64,000 bases of DNA from Caenispirillum salinarum AK4 (lineage in GTDB: Bacteria; Pseudomonadota; Alphaproteobacteria; Rhodospirillales; Rhodospirillaceae): assembly GCF_000315795.1 (NCBI RefSeq), contig NZ_ANHY01000005.1, positions 1 through 64,000 on the forward strand, read 5' to 3'. Numbering within the stretch: position 1 is the first letter of the stretch; each line of letters begins with the position of its first letter. Under the pieces are notes generated by a model that saw only the letters and a list, made by a program, of their open reading frames with translations, was not told the DNA's origin and did not search any database. The position numbers and the translations under genes were made by a program. Shown one piece after another: positions 8,604 through 17,501 of this stretch.

Positions 8604-11600
8604 ATGGACATCGCGCGCGCCTCCATCGAGAAGCCGGTCAACACATGGCTCATCATCCTCATCTGCCTGATCGGCGGCATCTGGGGCCTGCTGACCCTCG
8701 GCCGCCTGGAAGACCCGGAATTCACCATCAAGGAAGCGGTCATCACCACGCCCTACCCCGGCGCCTCGGCCGTGGAGGTGGAGCAGGAGGTGACCGACCA
8801 GCTTGAGACCGCCATCCAGCGCCTGCCCCAGGTGAAGGAGGTGCGATCGCGCTCCACGCCGGGCATGTCGCAGATCACGGTGGAGATGCGCAGCGAGTAC
8901 GACAGCGACAGCCTGCCGCAGGTGTGGGACGAGCTGCGCCGCAAGGTCAATGACATGCAGGGCGACCTGCCGCCCGGCGCGCAGCCGTCGACCGTCAACG
9001 ACGACTTCGGCGACGTCTTCGGCCTGTTCTATGCGCTCACGGCCCCGGACTACACCCAGGCCGACCTGCGCGACTTCGCCCGCACCCTGCGGCAGGAACT
9101 GCTGCAGGTGCCGGGGGTGGCGAAGGTGTCGCTCGACGGCCTGCGGGAAGAGCGCATCTTCGTGGAAATCCCGCAGTCCGTCATCACCCAGCTGGGCATC
9201 CCGCCGACCACCATCGCCGATGCCCTGGCGGTGCAGAACGCCGTGGTGGACAGCGGCGCCATGCGCATCGACGACCAGTATGTCCGCCTGTCGCCGTCGG
9301 GCGCCTTCACGTCGGTGGAGCGCATCCAGAACCTGTTCCTGAGCGCCGGGCCGGCGGGCGGCGGCAACACCATCCGCCTGGGCGACATCGCCGACATCAC
9401 GCGCGGCTACAAGGAGGTGCCGGACAAGCTGATCCGCCATGACGGCGTGCCGGCGGCCACCGTCGGCGTCTCCGCCCAGTCGGGCACCAACATCGTCGAG
9501 GTCGGCGAGGCCGTGGAGGCGCGGCTGGCGGAGGTCATGCGCACCCTGCCGGTGGGCGTGCAGATGCAGCCCATCTACGAACAGCACAAGGTGGTCGACC
9601 GCGCCGTCAGCGGCTTCATCGTCAACCTGGCAAGCTCGGTGGCCATCGTGATCCTGGTGCTGTGCCTCGCCATGGGCTGGCGCGGCGGTCTTGTCGTCGG
9701 CGGCGTGCTGCTGCTGACCGTGCTGGGCACGCTGCTGCTGATGAAGATTTTCGGCATCACCATGCAGCGCATTTCGCTGGGTGCGCTGATCATCGCCATG
9801 GGCATGCTGGTGGACAACGCCATCGTCATCGCCGAGGGCATGATGGTCCGCATGAAGCGCGGCGCGTCGGCCAAGGCGGCGGCCAGCGAGATCGCCGGGC
9901 AGACGCAGATCCCGCTGCTGGCGGCGACCGTCATCGGCATCCTGGCCTTTTCCGGGATCGGCCTTTCCGACGACGCCACCGGCGAGTTCACCTTCAGCCT
10001 GTTCGCCGTCATCGGCATTTCGCTGCTGCTGAGCTGGGTGCTGGCGGTGACGGTGACGCCGCTGCTGGCGTCCTACCTGTTCAAGACGCGCTCGGCCGAA
10101 GCGGCGGCGGAGGTCGGAGAGCCGATGCTGCTGCGCGGATACCGCCGCAGCGTCGAGGCCGCCCTGCGCCACCGGCTGGTGACCATCCTGACGCTGGTGG
10201 GGCTGACGGTCGCGGCGGTGGCGGGGTTCGGCTTCGTCAAGCAGTCGTTCTTCCCCGACAGCGCCACACCCATCTTCTACATCGACTACTGGCGCCAGCA
10301 GGGCACCGACATCCGCGCCACCGCCGAGGACATGGCCGAGATCGAGGACCACCTGCGCGGCATGGACGGCGTGACCAACGTCAGCACCTTCATCGGCGGC
10401 GGCGCCGACCGCATGATGCTGGTCTATGCCTCGGAACGGCCCAACGACTCCTACGGCCAGTTCGTCGTGCGGGCGGACGACGCCGAGCAGATTCCCGCCA
10501 TCGGCGCGCGCGTCCTGCAATGGCTGGCGGAGACCTATCCCGAGGCCGAGGCCAAGATGGAGCGCGTGCAGCTCGGCCCCGGCGGCGGAGCGAAGATCGA
10601 GGCGCGCTTTTCCGGCGAGGACCCGGCGGTGCTGCGCCGCCTGGCCGAACAGGCGCAAGGAGTCTTCCGCGAGGCCGGGCTGATCAACGTGCGCCAGGAC
10701 TGGCGCCAGCGCGAAAAGCTGATCGTGCCGCGCATGGCCGAAGACCGCGCCACCAGCGTCGGCGTCACCCGCCGCGACATCGCCGACGCGCTGGCCGTGG
10801 CGACCGAGGGCCGGCAGGTCGGTCTGTACCGCGAGGGTGACCGCCTGATCCCCATCGTCATGCGGGCGCCGGAGGGCGAGCGCGGCGCCAACGCCGACCT
10901 GCGCGACCGCCGGGTGTGGGCGCCTGCCTCGCGCTCCTACGTACCGATGAGCGAAGTGGTGGACGGCTTCGAGACGGCGGAGGAAAACGGCATCATCCGC
11001 CGCCTGGACAAGCAACGCACCATCACCGCCCAGGCCGACCCGGCCTACGGCGGCAACGCGGCGGCGGCCTTCCAGCGCGTGCGCCCGCTGGTGGAGGCCA
11101 TCGACCTTCCCGAAGGCTACCAGCTGGAATGGGGTGGCGAACACGAGAACTCGTCGGAGGCGCAGGCCTCGCTGGCCGCCGGCCTGCCGCTCGGCTTCCT
11201 CGCCATGGTGCTGATCACCATCGCCCTGTTCGGCAAGGTGCGCCAGCCGCTGATCATCTGGCTGTGCGTGCCCATGGCGATCTGCGGCGTGACCATCGCC
11301 TTGCTGGCGACCGGCCTGCCGTTCGGGTTCATGGCGCTGCTGGGCATGCTCAGCCTGTCGGGCATGCTCATCAAGAACGCCATCGTGCTGGTGGACGAGA
11401 TTGACCTGCGCATCTCGGGCGGACACCATCGCCATGCCGCCATCGTCGACGCCAGCGTCAGCCGGTTCAGCCCGGTGCTGCTGGCGGCGGTGACGACGAT
11501 CCTGGGCATGGTGCCGCTGCTGTTCGACGTCTTCTTCGCCTCCATGGCCGCGACCATCATGGGCGGCCTGGCGTTCGCCACCGTGCTGACGTTGATCGCG

Positions 11601-11699
11601 GTGCCGGTGTTCTACGCCCTGTTCTTCCGGGTGCGCGAGGACGAAGACGAACGGGAGGACGCGGCGCAGGCGACCGTGCCGGCGGCCGGAGGGATATGA
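8604..11699 (+). CDS. RND-superfamily efflux permease (inner-membrane pump)
   Basis: 1031 residues, the normal length for HAE1/AcrB-like pumps, with an N-terminal helix, a large periplasmic porter loop (about 35-330), a block of helices, a second loop and the final helix block. The TM4 motif GMLVDNAIVIAEGM supplies the proton-relay Asp, and the second half has MLIKNAIVLVDEID. With the adaptor it would form a tripartite pump, but no outer-membrane channel gene is in the operon, so a TolC-like protein must come from elsewhere. Substrate is unknown. Confidence 0.94.
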   Translation: MDIARASIEKPVNTWLIILICLIGGIWGLLTLGRLEDPEFTIKEAVITTPYPGASAVEVEQEVTDQLETAIQRLPQVKEVRSRSTPGMSQITVEMRSEYDSDSLPQVWDELRRKVNDMQGDLPPGAQPSTVNDDFGDVFGLFYALTAPDYTQADLRDFARTLRQELLQVPGVAKVSLDGLREERIFVEIPQSVITQLGIPPTTIADALAVQNAVVDSGAMRIDDQYVRLSPSGAFTSVERIQNLFLSAGPAGGGNTIRLGDIADITRGYKEVPDKLIRHDGVPAATVGVSAQSGTNIVEVGEAVEARLAEVMRTLPVGVQMQPIYEQHKVVDRAVSGFIVNLASSVAIVILVLCLAMGWRGGLVVGGVLLLTVLGTLLLMKIFGITMQRISLGALIIAMGMLVDNAIVIAEGMMVRMKRGASAKAAASEIAGQTQIPLLAATVIGILAFSGIGLSDDATGEFTFSLFAVIGISLLLSWVLAVTVTPLLASYLFKTRSAEAAAEVGEPMLLRGYRRSVEAALRHRLVTILTLVGLTVAAVAGFGFVKQSFFPDSATPIFYIDYWRQQGTDIRATAEDMAEIEDHLRGMDGVTNVSTFIGGGADRMMLVYASERPNDSYGQFVVRADDAEQIPAIGARVLQWLAETYPEAEAKMERVQLGPGGGAKIEARFSGEDPAVLRRLAEQAQGVFREAGLINVRQDWRQREKLIVPRMAEDRATSVGVTRRDIADALAVATEGRQVGLYREGDRLIPIVMRAPEGERGANADLRDRRVWAPASRSYVPMSEVVDGFETAEENGIIRRLDKQRTITAQADPAYGGNAAAAFQRVRPLVEAIDLPEGYQLEWGGEHENSSEAQASLAAGLPLGFLAMVLITIALFGKVRQPLIIWLCVPMAICGVTIALLATGLPFGFMALLGMLSLSGMLIKNAIVLVDEIDLRISGGHHRHAAIVDASVSRFSPVLLAAVTTILGMVPLLFDVFFASMAATIMGGLAFATVLTLIAVPVFYALFFRVREDEDEREDAAQATVPAAGGI

Positions 11700-11842
11700 A
11701 GGCAGGGCGACAGCCGATGTGCTTGGATTTCCCGCTTGCGGGGGTTTCAAGAGATCGGCTGGCGGCCTCCAGAGGTGTCGCAAGGGCGGCTGACAGCGTC
11801 TGTGGACCCCTGCCGCGTTTCCGTCGAGGGCACGCCCACTTT

Positions 11843-11935
11843 CTACTTCCGCCTCCGCCACAGGTGCCACCCCAGCGCGCCCCACACGATGACCCCCACC
11901 GCGATCCATTTGATGAGGCCTGCCTCCAACTCCAC
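11843..11935 (-). CDS. 30-residue single-helix membrane protein
   Basis: On the minus strand GGGAGGAG lies 7 bases before a GTG at 11935. The frame runs for 30 codons to TAG at 11843: a short acidic N-terminus (MELEAG), a transmembrane helix (about residues 7-24, IKWIAVGVIVWGALGW) and a basic end HLWRRRK. The ribosome binding site, the amphipathic layout obeying the positive-inside rule and the position, divergent from the sulfur genes, support a real gene. I know no named family. It could be a subunit-like micro-protein of a membrane complex. Confidence 0.6.
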   Translation of the reverse strand: MELEAGLIKWIAVGVIVWGALGWHLWRRRK

Positions 11936-11955
11936 CGCTGCGCTCCTCCCACCGA

Positions 11956-11984
11956 TTGCGAATTAGCAATTACGCATATAAGTG
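11956..11984 (+). promoter_or_regulatory. Promoter with operator-like inverted repeat before the DsrE-rhodanese genes
   Basis: TTGCGA (11956-11961) and TAAGTG (11979-11984) are 17 bases apart, with TATAAG overlapping at 11977. Between them lies an AT-rich imperfect palindrome, GCGAATTAGCAATTACGC (11958-11975). Such AT-rich dyads across a promoter are what ArsR-type sulfide or redox sensors bind in other bacteria. The assignment to any regulator is inference. Confidence 0.45.
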
Positions 11985-12035
11985 AACCCTGTTATCTTCG
12001 CTCCATCCCGTTGGACAAGGAAGGAGCACCCATCC

Positions 12036-12473
12036 ATGCGCAACCTCATCCTGGGCGCCGCCGTGGCGCTGGCGACCGCCTTTGGCGCGCTGGTTTCCCC
12101 CGGTACGGCCGCCGCTGCCGAAAAGACCTTCATCGTCGTCACCTCCGACGATCCGCAGACCCAGGCTATGGCCATGATCCTAGGCCACCAGGCCATCGGC
12201 CACGGCACCGAAGTGCGCGTCCTGCTGTGCGGCCCCGGCGGCGACATGGCGCTGAAGGGTGCCGAGATGCCGACCCTCAAGGGTCCCGACGCGACACCGC
12301 AGCAGCTCCTCTCCGGGCTGGTGAAGAAGGGTGCGACCGCCGAGGTCTGCGGCATCTACCTGCCCAACAGCACCCACACCGCCGAAGACCTGATCGAGGG
12401 CGTCTCGCCGGTCAAGCCGCCGGTGATCGGCGAGTACATGGCCCAGCCCGACGTCCGCTACTTCACGTTCTGA
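12036..12473 (+). CDS. Exported DsrE-like protein
   Basis: 145 residues with an Ala-rich Sec signal peptide (cleavage near AAAA/EK, residue about 26). The mature part is a DsrE/DsrF-like fold: an opening beta strand KTFIVVTSDDPQTQAMAM, then HGTEVRVLLCGPGG and a second Cys in TAEVCGIYLPN. Cytoplasmic DsrE proteins carry persulfide sulfur on Cys. This one would act in the periplasm and is followed by a periplasmic rhodanese, so the pair may move sulfane sulfur. AAGGAAGGAG precedes the ATG at 12036. Confidence 0.8.
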   Translation: MRNLILGAAVALATAFGALVSPGTAAAAEKTFIVVTSDDPQTQAMAMILGHQAIGHGTEVRVLLCGPGGDMALKGAEMPTLKGPDATPQQLLSGLVKKGATAEVCGIYLPNSTHTAEDLIEGVSPVKPPVIGEYMAQPDVRYFTF

Positions 12474-12490
12474 TGCAAGGGAGCCGCCGC

Positions 12491-13117
12491 ATGACGTCCC
12501 CCCTGTTACGCCCGCTCCGCGCGCTCGGCCTGGCCTGCGCGCTGGCCGTCACGGCCGCCGCGCCGCTGGCACTGACCGCCGTCCCGGCGGCGGCGGCCGA
12601 TGTGCCGGAGAAGAAGACCGCGCAGGTCAAGTCCGGCCTCTACGTCACGGCCGCGGAAGCCTACGAGATGATGCAGGCCGATCCGTCGGTGGTGCTCATC
12701 GACGTGCGCGACCCGGTCGAGGTGATGTTCACCGGCTTCGCCGAGGAAACGGACATTCACGTCCCCTACAAGATGGCGAACCGCTCCAAGCTGAACGCCG
12801 AGAAGGGCGTGTGGTCCATGGAGACCAACCCCGACTTCGCCGACGAGGTGCAGGCGAAGCTGGAGGCCATGAACGTGCCCAAGGACGCCAAGCTGGTGTT
12901 CATGTGCCGCTCGGGCTCCACCCGCAGCGCCCCGGCCGCCGACATGTTGCATGACCGCGGCTGGACCAACGCCTACACCATGGTCGACGGCTTCGAGGGC
13001 GGCAAGCGCAAGGACGGCCCCTCGGCCGGCGTGCGCGACGTCTCGGGCTGGCGCAACAGTGGCCTGCCCTGGACCTACAAGCTGCCCGAGGACGTGGTCT
13101 ACGTCGCCAAGGACTGA
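12491..13117 (+). CDS. Exported rhodanese-domain protein
   Basis: 208 residues with a signal peptide (cleavage near AAAA/DV, about 36) and one rhodanese domain: VVLIDVRDPVE opens it, and the active-site loop is FMCRSGSTRSA with Cys139. Family role: sulfurtransferase or sulfane-sulfur carrier. Start ATG 12491 was preferred to the ATG at 12473 because GGGAG lies 6 bases before it. It lies 17 bases downstream of the DsrE-like gene and is followed by a strong terminator, so the two form a compact operon. Confidence 0.87.
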   Translation: MTSPLLRPLRALGLACALAVTAAAPLALTAVPAAAADVPEKKTAQVKSGLYVTAAEAYEMMQADPSVVLIDVRDPVEVMFTGFAEETDIHVPYKMANRSKLNAEKGVWSMETNPDFADEVQAKLEAMNVPKDAKLVFMCRSGSTRSAPAADMLHDRGWTNAYTMVDGFEGGKRKDGPSAGVRDVSGWRNSGLPWTYKLPEDVVYVAKD

Positions 13118-13143
13118 CCACGCGCCCGTGCGCGCAGATCATG

Positions 13144-13179
13144 CGGCGGCCGCCGGCTCCCCCCGGCGGCCGCCGTTTT
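13144..13179 (+). terminator. Rho-independent terminator of the DsrE-rhodanese operon
   Basis: A perfect 13-bp GC stem CGGCGGCCGCCGG / CCGGCGGCCGCCG with a 6-base loop is followed by TTTT. Confidence 0.85.
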
Positions 13180-13271
13180 GCGTCCTGCGTCCGCGCGAAC
13201 AGGTAAGGGTGCTGCACGAATGGATTGACCGCGCGCGCCGGTCGCGCTATGTGCGGGGTCCGGCGTTCTGG

Positions 13272-13347
13272 GGGCCTGTAGCTCAATGGTTAGAGCTGAC
13301 CGCTCATAACGGTCTGGTTGGGGGTTCGAGTCCCTCCAGGCCCACCA
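13272..13347 (+). tRNA. tRNA with CAT anticodon, probably tRNA-Ile2 (lysidine type)
   Basis: A complete 76-base cloverleaf with encoded CCA: acceptor GGGCCTG/CAGGCCC, D arm, anticodon stem GACCG/CGGTC with loop CTCATAA, and T arm GGGGGTTCGAGTCCCTC. A CAT anticodon means Met, initiator Met or Ile2. The acceptor stem matches the alphaproteobacterial tRNA-Ile pattern, and initiator hallmarks (mismatched first pair, three GC pairs in the anticodon stem) are missing, so Ile2, read as AUA after lysidine modification, is the best reading. Elongator Met is the alternative. Confidence 0.9.
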
Positions 13348-13372
13348 GCGCCGGCATCCTCCCCCTGCCCCT

Positions 13373-14725
13373 CTACAGCATGGAATGAATGTCCGACGAC
13401 GTGGTCGGATAGGCGAACATCACGTCCTTGAGGTCCGAAGTCGTCAGACCCTGGCGGATGGCGAGCGCGAAGACGTTGATGACCTCGTCGGCGTGGGGGC
13501 CGACCAGATGGGCGCCCAGCACCCTCTCCGTCCCCTCCTCGATCAGCACCTTGTAGCCGTAGGCCCGTTCCGCGTTGTGGCGGGCGGTGAACCAGTCCGC
13601 CGCAAAGCCGCAGGATTGACGCACCGGCTTGACGCGGGCGCGCGCCTCCGCCGCCGTCAGCCCGACAGAGGCGATGGGCGGCAGGCTGAAGGCGACCGTC
13701 GGCACCGCCCGGTAGTCGGGGCCGGCGCCTGCGTCCTCCAGCAGGTTCGCCACCACCACCCGCGCGTCATGGCTGGCGACCGGCGTCAGCGGCGGGCCCT
13801 TCTGGGCGGCATCACCCACGGCCCAGACGGCCGGGTTGGTCGTGCTGCGGAGCGTCCGGTCAAGCGTGAGCCGCCCTTTCTCTGCCGCGACGCCCGCCGC
13901 CTGCAGGTCCAGGTCGGCGACCTGCGCCACCCGGCCGGCGGCGTGGACGACAAGGTCCGCCTTCACCGTCGACGCCCCCTCTTCCTTATGGTCCAGGGTG
14001 ACGCGGTAGCCGTCCTTGTGCTGCTCGATGCCGGTGACCTGGCTGTCGGTGCGCACATCGATGCCCAGCGCCCGGAACCTTTCCATCAGGATCGCCACCA
14101 GGTCGGGGTCGAACCCCTTCAGCATGCGCGGGCCCCGCTGCACCACGGTCACCGCAGCACCGGCCCTGGCGGCGATGCAGGCGAATTCCGCGGCGATGTA
14201 GCCGCCGCCGACGAAGACCACGCGCGCGGGCAGGTGCCCCAGGTCCAGGAAATCGTCGCTGGAGCGCATGAGGTCGGCGCCGGGGATGGGCAGCGGCGCC
14301 GGCACCGCGCCCGTCGCCAGCACGATGTGGCGGGCGGAAACCTCGCGGTCGTCAATGCGCATCGACGTGGGGCCGGTGAAGCGGGCGGCGCCATGGAGCG
14401 TGTCGATGCCGGCCTTGCGGAAACCCGCTTCCACGCCCTTGGGCACGCTGTCCACGAAGGACTGCTTGAAGGCCATCAGGGCAGACCAGTCCAGGCGCAG
14501 GGCGCCGTCGACGCCATGACCCTGAAGCCGGGCCGCGTCGTCCACTGCGCGCGCGATGCCCACCATCACCTTCTTCGGGTCGCAACCGCGCTGGGCACAG
14601 GTACCGCCGTAGGGCCGCCGGTCCACCACCGCGACGCGCCAGCCGGCCTGCGCGCAGGGCTTGGCGACGCCGCGCGCGCCCGATCCGGTTCCGATGACGA
14701 GAAGGTCGTAGTCCGGTGCGCTCAT
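13373..14725 (-). CDS. FAD-dependent pyridine nucleotide-disulfide oxidoreductase (glutathione/mercuric reductase family)
   Basis: 450 residues. FAD motif VIGTGSGARG, redox-active disulfide GGTCAQRGC (Cys43 and Cys48), NAD(P)-binding VVFVGGGYIAAE, and the second FAD motif TNPAVWAVGDAA. The dimerisation domain ends AYPTTSSDIHSML. In glutathione and lipoamide reductases the equivalent segment holds a catalytic His (HPT); here it is Tyr, so the acid-base residue is changed. The substrate is therefore uncertain. AGGAG lies 8 bases before ATG 14725. It sits convergent to the tRNA and upstream-adjacent to tspO on the same strand. Confidence 0.88.
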   Translation of the reverse strand: MSAPDYDLLVIGTGSGARGVAKPCAQAGWRVAVVDRRPYGGTCAQRGCDPKKVMVGIARAVDDAARLQGHGVDGALRLDWSALMAFKQSFVDSVPKGVEAGFRKAGIDTLHGAARFTGPTSMRIDDREVSARHIVLATGAVPAPLPIPGADLMRSSDDFLDLGHLPARVVFVGGGYIAAEFACIAARAGAAVTVVQRGPRMLKGFDPDLVAILMERFRALGIDVRTDSQVTGIEQHKDGYRVTLDHKEEGASTVKADLVVHAAGRVAQVADLDLQAAGVAAEKGRLTLDRTLRSTTNPAVWAVGDAAQKGPPLTPVASHDARVVVANLLEDAGAGPDYRAVPTVAFSLPPIASVGLTAAEARARVKPVRQSCGFAADWFTARHNAERAYGYKVLIEEGTERVLGAHLVGPHADEVINVFALAIRQGLTTSDLKDVMFAYPTTSSDIHSML

Positions 14726-14785
14726 GCGGCGGTCTCCTGGCTGGTGGTCGTCCTCCCGCGTCAACGCGCCGACCTCCGCCCGGGG

Positions 14786-15268
14786 TCAGGCGGCCGCTTC
14801 GGCATGACGGTTGAGGCGCAGCAGGGTGCCGGTGAGGACCATGGCGAAGCTCACCCACAGAAGGTAGGGGACGAACAGCCAGCCGGCCAGCGGGTCTATG
14901 GTGAAGAACACCGCCGTGGTGGCCGCGACGGCCGCCCACAGCGCCAGACCTTCCGCCAGGGCCAGGCCGATGCGCTTCATGCCGAAGAAGATGCCCGACC
15001 ACGCCGCATTGAGCACCAATTGCACGGCGTAGAGGATCAGGGCTGCCTGCGCGCCGGCCCATCCGCCGGCCTCGCGCCAGACCAGCCAGCCGGCCACGGC
15101 GATCATCAGGTAGAGGATCGACCACACCGGCGCGAACAGCCAATTGGGCGGGTTCCACGACGGCTTGCGCAGGCGCGCGTACCAGTCGTCCGGCGGGAAC
15201 AGGGCTCCCGACGAGGCGGCGACGACGTTCACGCCGATGAAAACAAGAAGGCTCCAAACTCCGTCCAT
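14786..15268 (-). CDS. tspO: TspO/MBR-family membrane protein
   Basis: 160 residues with five hydrophobic helices. The TspO signature is clear: FPPDDWYARLRKPSWNPPNW followed by LFAPVWSILYLMIAVAGWLVW, then the conserved Asn/Trp region LVLNAAWSGIFFGMKR. The family binds tetrapyrroles and cholesterol-like ligands. In Rhodobacter TspO tunes pigment gene expression in response to oxygen. It is 60 bases upstream of the flavin reductase, so a shared transcript is possible. Confidence 0.93.
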   Translation of the reverse strand: MDGVWSLLVFIGVNVVAASSGALFPPDDWYARLRKPSWNPPNWLFAPVWSILYLMIAVAGWLVWREAGGWAGAQAALILYAVQLVLNAAWSGIFFGMKRIGLALAEGLALWAAVAATTAVFFTIDPLAGWLFVPYLLWVSFAMVLTGTLLRLNRHAEAAA

Positions 15269-15363
15269 GGACCCGGCTCCCGGTCGGTTTTGGTGATCTG
15301 GATACCTGCCCTTTACGCGCCGAGGTCGCCCCTGGGTCACCGGCAAAGGCCTGTGGCCCGTCC

Positions 15364-15822
15364 TCAGATACCGCCGCTGCCGTCGCCGCCGTCGTCCTCC
15401 GCCTGCTCGCGCCGGCGGTGGAGCGTCAGGCCGATCTCGTCCAGCACCTCCTGCTCCTTGCGGTCGCGCTCATGCTTTTCCCGAAGGTCGCGGTTGGCCT
15501 GGGTGATCTCGTAGGTCTTGAGTTCCTTGAAGGCCTCGGACAGGTCGTCGCGGGCAGCCTCGATGGCCTTGCGAATGTTGGCCAGCGACTGCGCCAGGCG
15601 CTCCTGCTGTTCCTTGTGGCGCTGAACGTAGGCGCCGAAGGTCAGGCCCAGCGCCGGGTCCTCGCGCACCGCCGCCTGCTCGCGCACCATTTCCTCGCGC
15701 AGGGCCTGCTGGCGGTCCAGGATCTCCTGCTCGGTACGCTCCAGGTCGGCCAGCGCGCGGCGCTTTTCGTCCACCTGGTGCTTGTGCAGGCGGATGAGCC
15801 CCCGCAGTCCCTTGTCTGCCAT
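15364..15822 (-). CDS. fliJ: FliJ-family flagellar export chaperone
   Basis: 152 residues predicted to be almost wholly coiled coil (HQVDEKRRALADLERTEQE, KEQQERLAQSLANIRKAIE), with a polar C-terminus. FliJ proteins are short coiled-coil rods that insert into the FliI ATPase ring. Its place directly after fliI on the same strand (19 bases apart) makes the assignment firm even though FliJ sequences are poorly conserved. Confidence 0.88.
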   Translation of the reverse strand: MADKGLRGLIRLHKHQVDEKRRALADLERTEQEILDRQQALREEMVREQAAVREDPALGLTFGAYVQRHKEQQERLAQSLANIRKAIEAARDDLSEAFKELKTYEITQANRDLREKHERDRKEQEVLDEIGLTLHRRREQAEDDGGDGSGGI

Positions 15823-15841
15823 GCCCGCGCTCCGTCAGCCC

Positions 15842-17275
15842 TCAGCGGCCCTGCTGCTGGCGCTGCGGCCGCTGCTTCTGCTGCGGCGCCTGCTGCGCCG
15901 CCTGCTGAGGCTGCTGCTGGGGCGGCACCGGCTCTCCGTCCGGGCCGGGCGCGGTGGACAGCACCTGGACAAGCTGCTGATAGCCGTCATCCAGCGTCGC
16001 CCGCTCGGTCTTTTTCTGCGACAGGAACTGTTCCAGCAGCGGGTAATAGAAGATCGCCTCGTCCACCTCGGGGTTCGAGCCCTTGCGGTAGGCGCCCAGG
16101 CGGATCAGTTCCGCCATGTCCTCGTAGGTGGACAGCAGGCGGCGGGCCAACTGGACGATCTGGTTCTGCTCCTCGGTGTTGCAGCCGGGCATGGTGCGCG
16201 ACACCGACCGCAGGATGTTGATGGCCGGGTAGCGGCCGCGCTCGGCGATCTGGCGCTCCAGCACGATATGGCCGTCCAGGATGCCGCGCACGGCATCAGA
16301 AATAGGCTCGTTGTGGTCGTCGCCCTCCACCAGCACCGTGAACAGGCCGGTGATGGAGCCCTGCCCCGGCGCCCCCGGCCCGGCGCGCTCCAGCAGCTTG
16401 GGCAGTTCGGCGAAGACGGTCGGCGTGTAGCCCTTGGACGCCGGCGGCTCGCCGGCCGACAGGCTGATCTCGCGCTGGGCCATGGCGAAGCGCGTCACGC
16501 TGTCCATCAGGCAGAGCACGTTCTTGCCCTGGTCGCGGAAGTATTCCGCCACCGACAGGGTCATGTAGGCCGCCTGGCGGCGCATGAGCGGCGCTTCGTC
16601 GGACGTCGCCACCACGACCACCGATCGCGCCATGCCCTCGGGCCCCAGGTCGTCCTCAATGAACTCGCGCGCCTCGCGTCCGCGCTCTCCGATCAGGCCG
16701 ACGACGATGACGTCGGCGCCGGAATAGCGGGCCAGCATGGACAGGACGGAGCTTTTGCCCACGCCCGAGCCCGCGAAGATGCCCATGCGCTGGCCCAGGC
16801 AGCAGGTCAGGAAGGTGTTCATGGCGCGGATGCCCACATCCAGCTTGCCGCCGACGCGCTGGCGCATGGCCGCCGGGGGCGGGGCGTTGCGGATGGGATA
16901 GGCCTGCTCGCCGGCCGGCAGGGGGCCCTTGTCGTCCACCGCCTCGCCCATGGCATTGATGACGCGGCCCTGCCATTCCAGCGTCGGGTAGACGGCCGGT
17001 TCCGCGTCCTCCACCTCCGCCCGGGCACCGAGCGCGACGCCGCCCAGTCCGCCGAAGGGCAGCAGCAGGGCGCGGCCCTCGCGGAAGCCCACGACCTCGC
17101 ACGGCAGGCGGCGACCGTCGCGGGCGTGGATGATGACGCGGTCGCCCACCGACACGCTGGTCTGGATGCCGCCCACCTGCACCAGCAGGCCCTGCACGGC
17201 GACGACCCGGCCGAAGGACCGGGAATCCGGCAGGCGATCAAGCTCGTTTACGATGTTGCGGACGTGGACGGTCAC
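15842..17275 (-). CDS. fliI: Flagellum-specific ATPase FliI
   Basis: 477 residues. An N-terminal beta-barrel region precedes the catalytic domain with P-loop AGSGVGKSS (about 168-176), [17 protein letters not shown], and the Walker B region [19 protein letters not shown], which is characteristic of type III secretion ATPases. The C-terminal 35 residues are Gln/Pro-rich, an unusual tail for FliI. It forms an operon with fliJ and is divergent from ctrA, whose product controls flagellar genes in Caulobacter. Confidence 0.96.
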   Translation of the reverse strand: MTVHVRNIVNELDRLPDSRSFGRVVAVQGLLVQVGGIQTSVSVGDRVIIHARDGRRLPCEVVGFREGRALLLPFGGLGGVALGARAEVEDAEPAVYPTLEWQGRVINAMGEAVDDKGPLPAGEQAYPIRNAPPPAAMRQRVGGKLDVGIRAMNTFLTCCLGQRMGIFAGSGVGKSSVLSMLARYSGADVIVVGLIGERGREAREFIEDDLGPEGMARSVVVVATSDEAPLMRRQAAYMTLSVAEYFRDQGKNVLCLMDSVTRFAMAQREISLSAGEPPASKGYTPTVFAELPKLLERAGPGAPGQGSITGLFTVLVEGDDHNEPISDAVRGILDGHIVLERQIAERGRYPAINILRSVSRTMPGCNTEEQNQIVQLARRLLSTYEDMAELIRLGAYRKGSNPEVDEAIFYYPLLEQFLSQKKTERATLDDGYQQLVQVLSTAPGPDGEPVPPQQQPQQAAQQAPQQKQRPQRQQQGR

Positions 17276-17410
17276 CTGTTATCACCCCGGTTCGCGGACA
17301 GCCGCGCGGACCCTAGCCCGATGCGCCGTGGAACGAAAGAGGCAGTCCGAAACGTTTCCTTCCAACCTACGGAGCGTCGCGGATGCAGCCGTCAGTATGA
17401 GGCGGCTCGC

Positions 17411-17430
17411 TTAACACGGCGTAAAGACTC
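17411..17430 (+). promoter_or_regulatory. Putative CtrA box and adjacent GANTC methylation site
   Basis: TTAA-N7-TAAA (17411-17425) is one base off the CtrA consensus TTAA-N7-TTAA. It is directly followed by GACTC (17426-17430), a CcrM site; another, GAATC, is at 17494-17498 just before the ctrA start. In Caulobacter the ctrA promoter combines CtrA autoregulation with a GANTC site. The site could also serve the divergent fliI gene. Confidence 0.5.
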
Positions 17431-17501
17431 CGTTGCACAAGGCGGCGGGGCATTCTATCGTAGGCTAATACCGCTCCCCCAACCGAGGCAGGCGAATCAG
17501 T

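Noticed and set aside
8430-11969. Very long open frame on the minus strand opposite the RND pump genes
   Set aside because: It is an artefact of GC-rich codon bias; the frame is rich in His, Arg and Gln, has no ribosome binding site and lies antisense to clear efflux genes.
12473-12490. Upstream ATG overlapping the DsrE stop as the start of the rhodanese gene
   Set aside because: No ribosome binding site before it, while GGGAG sits properly before ATG 12491.
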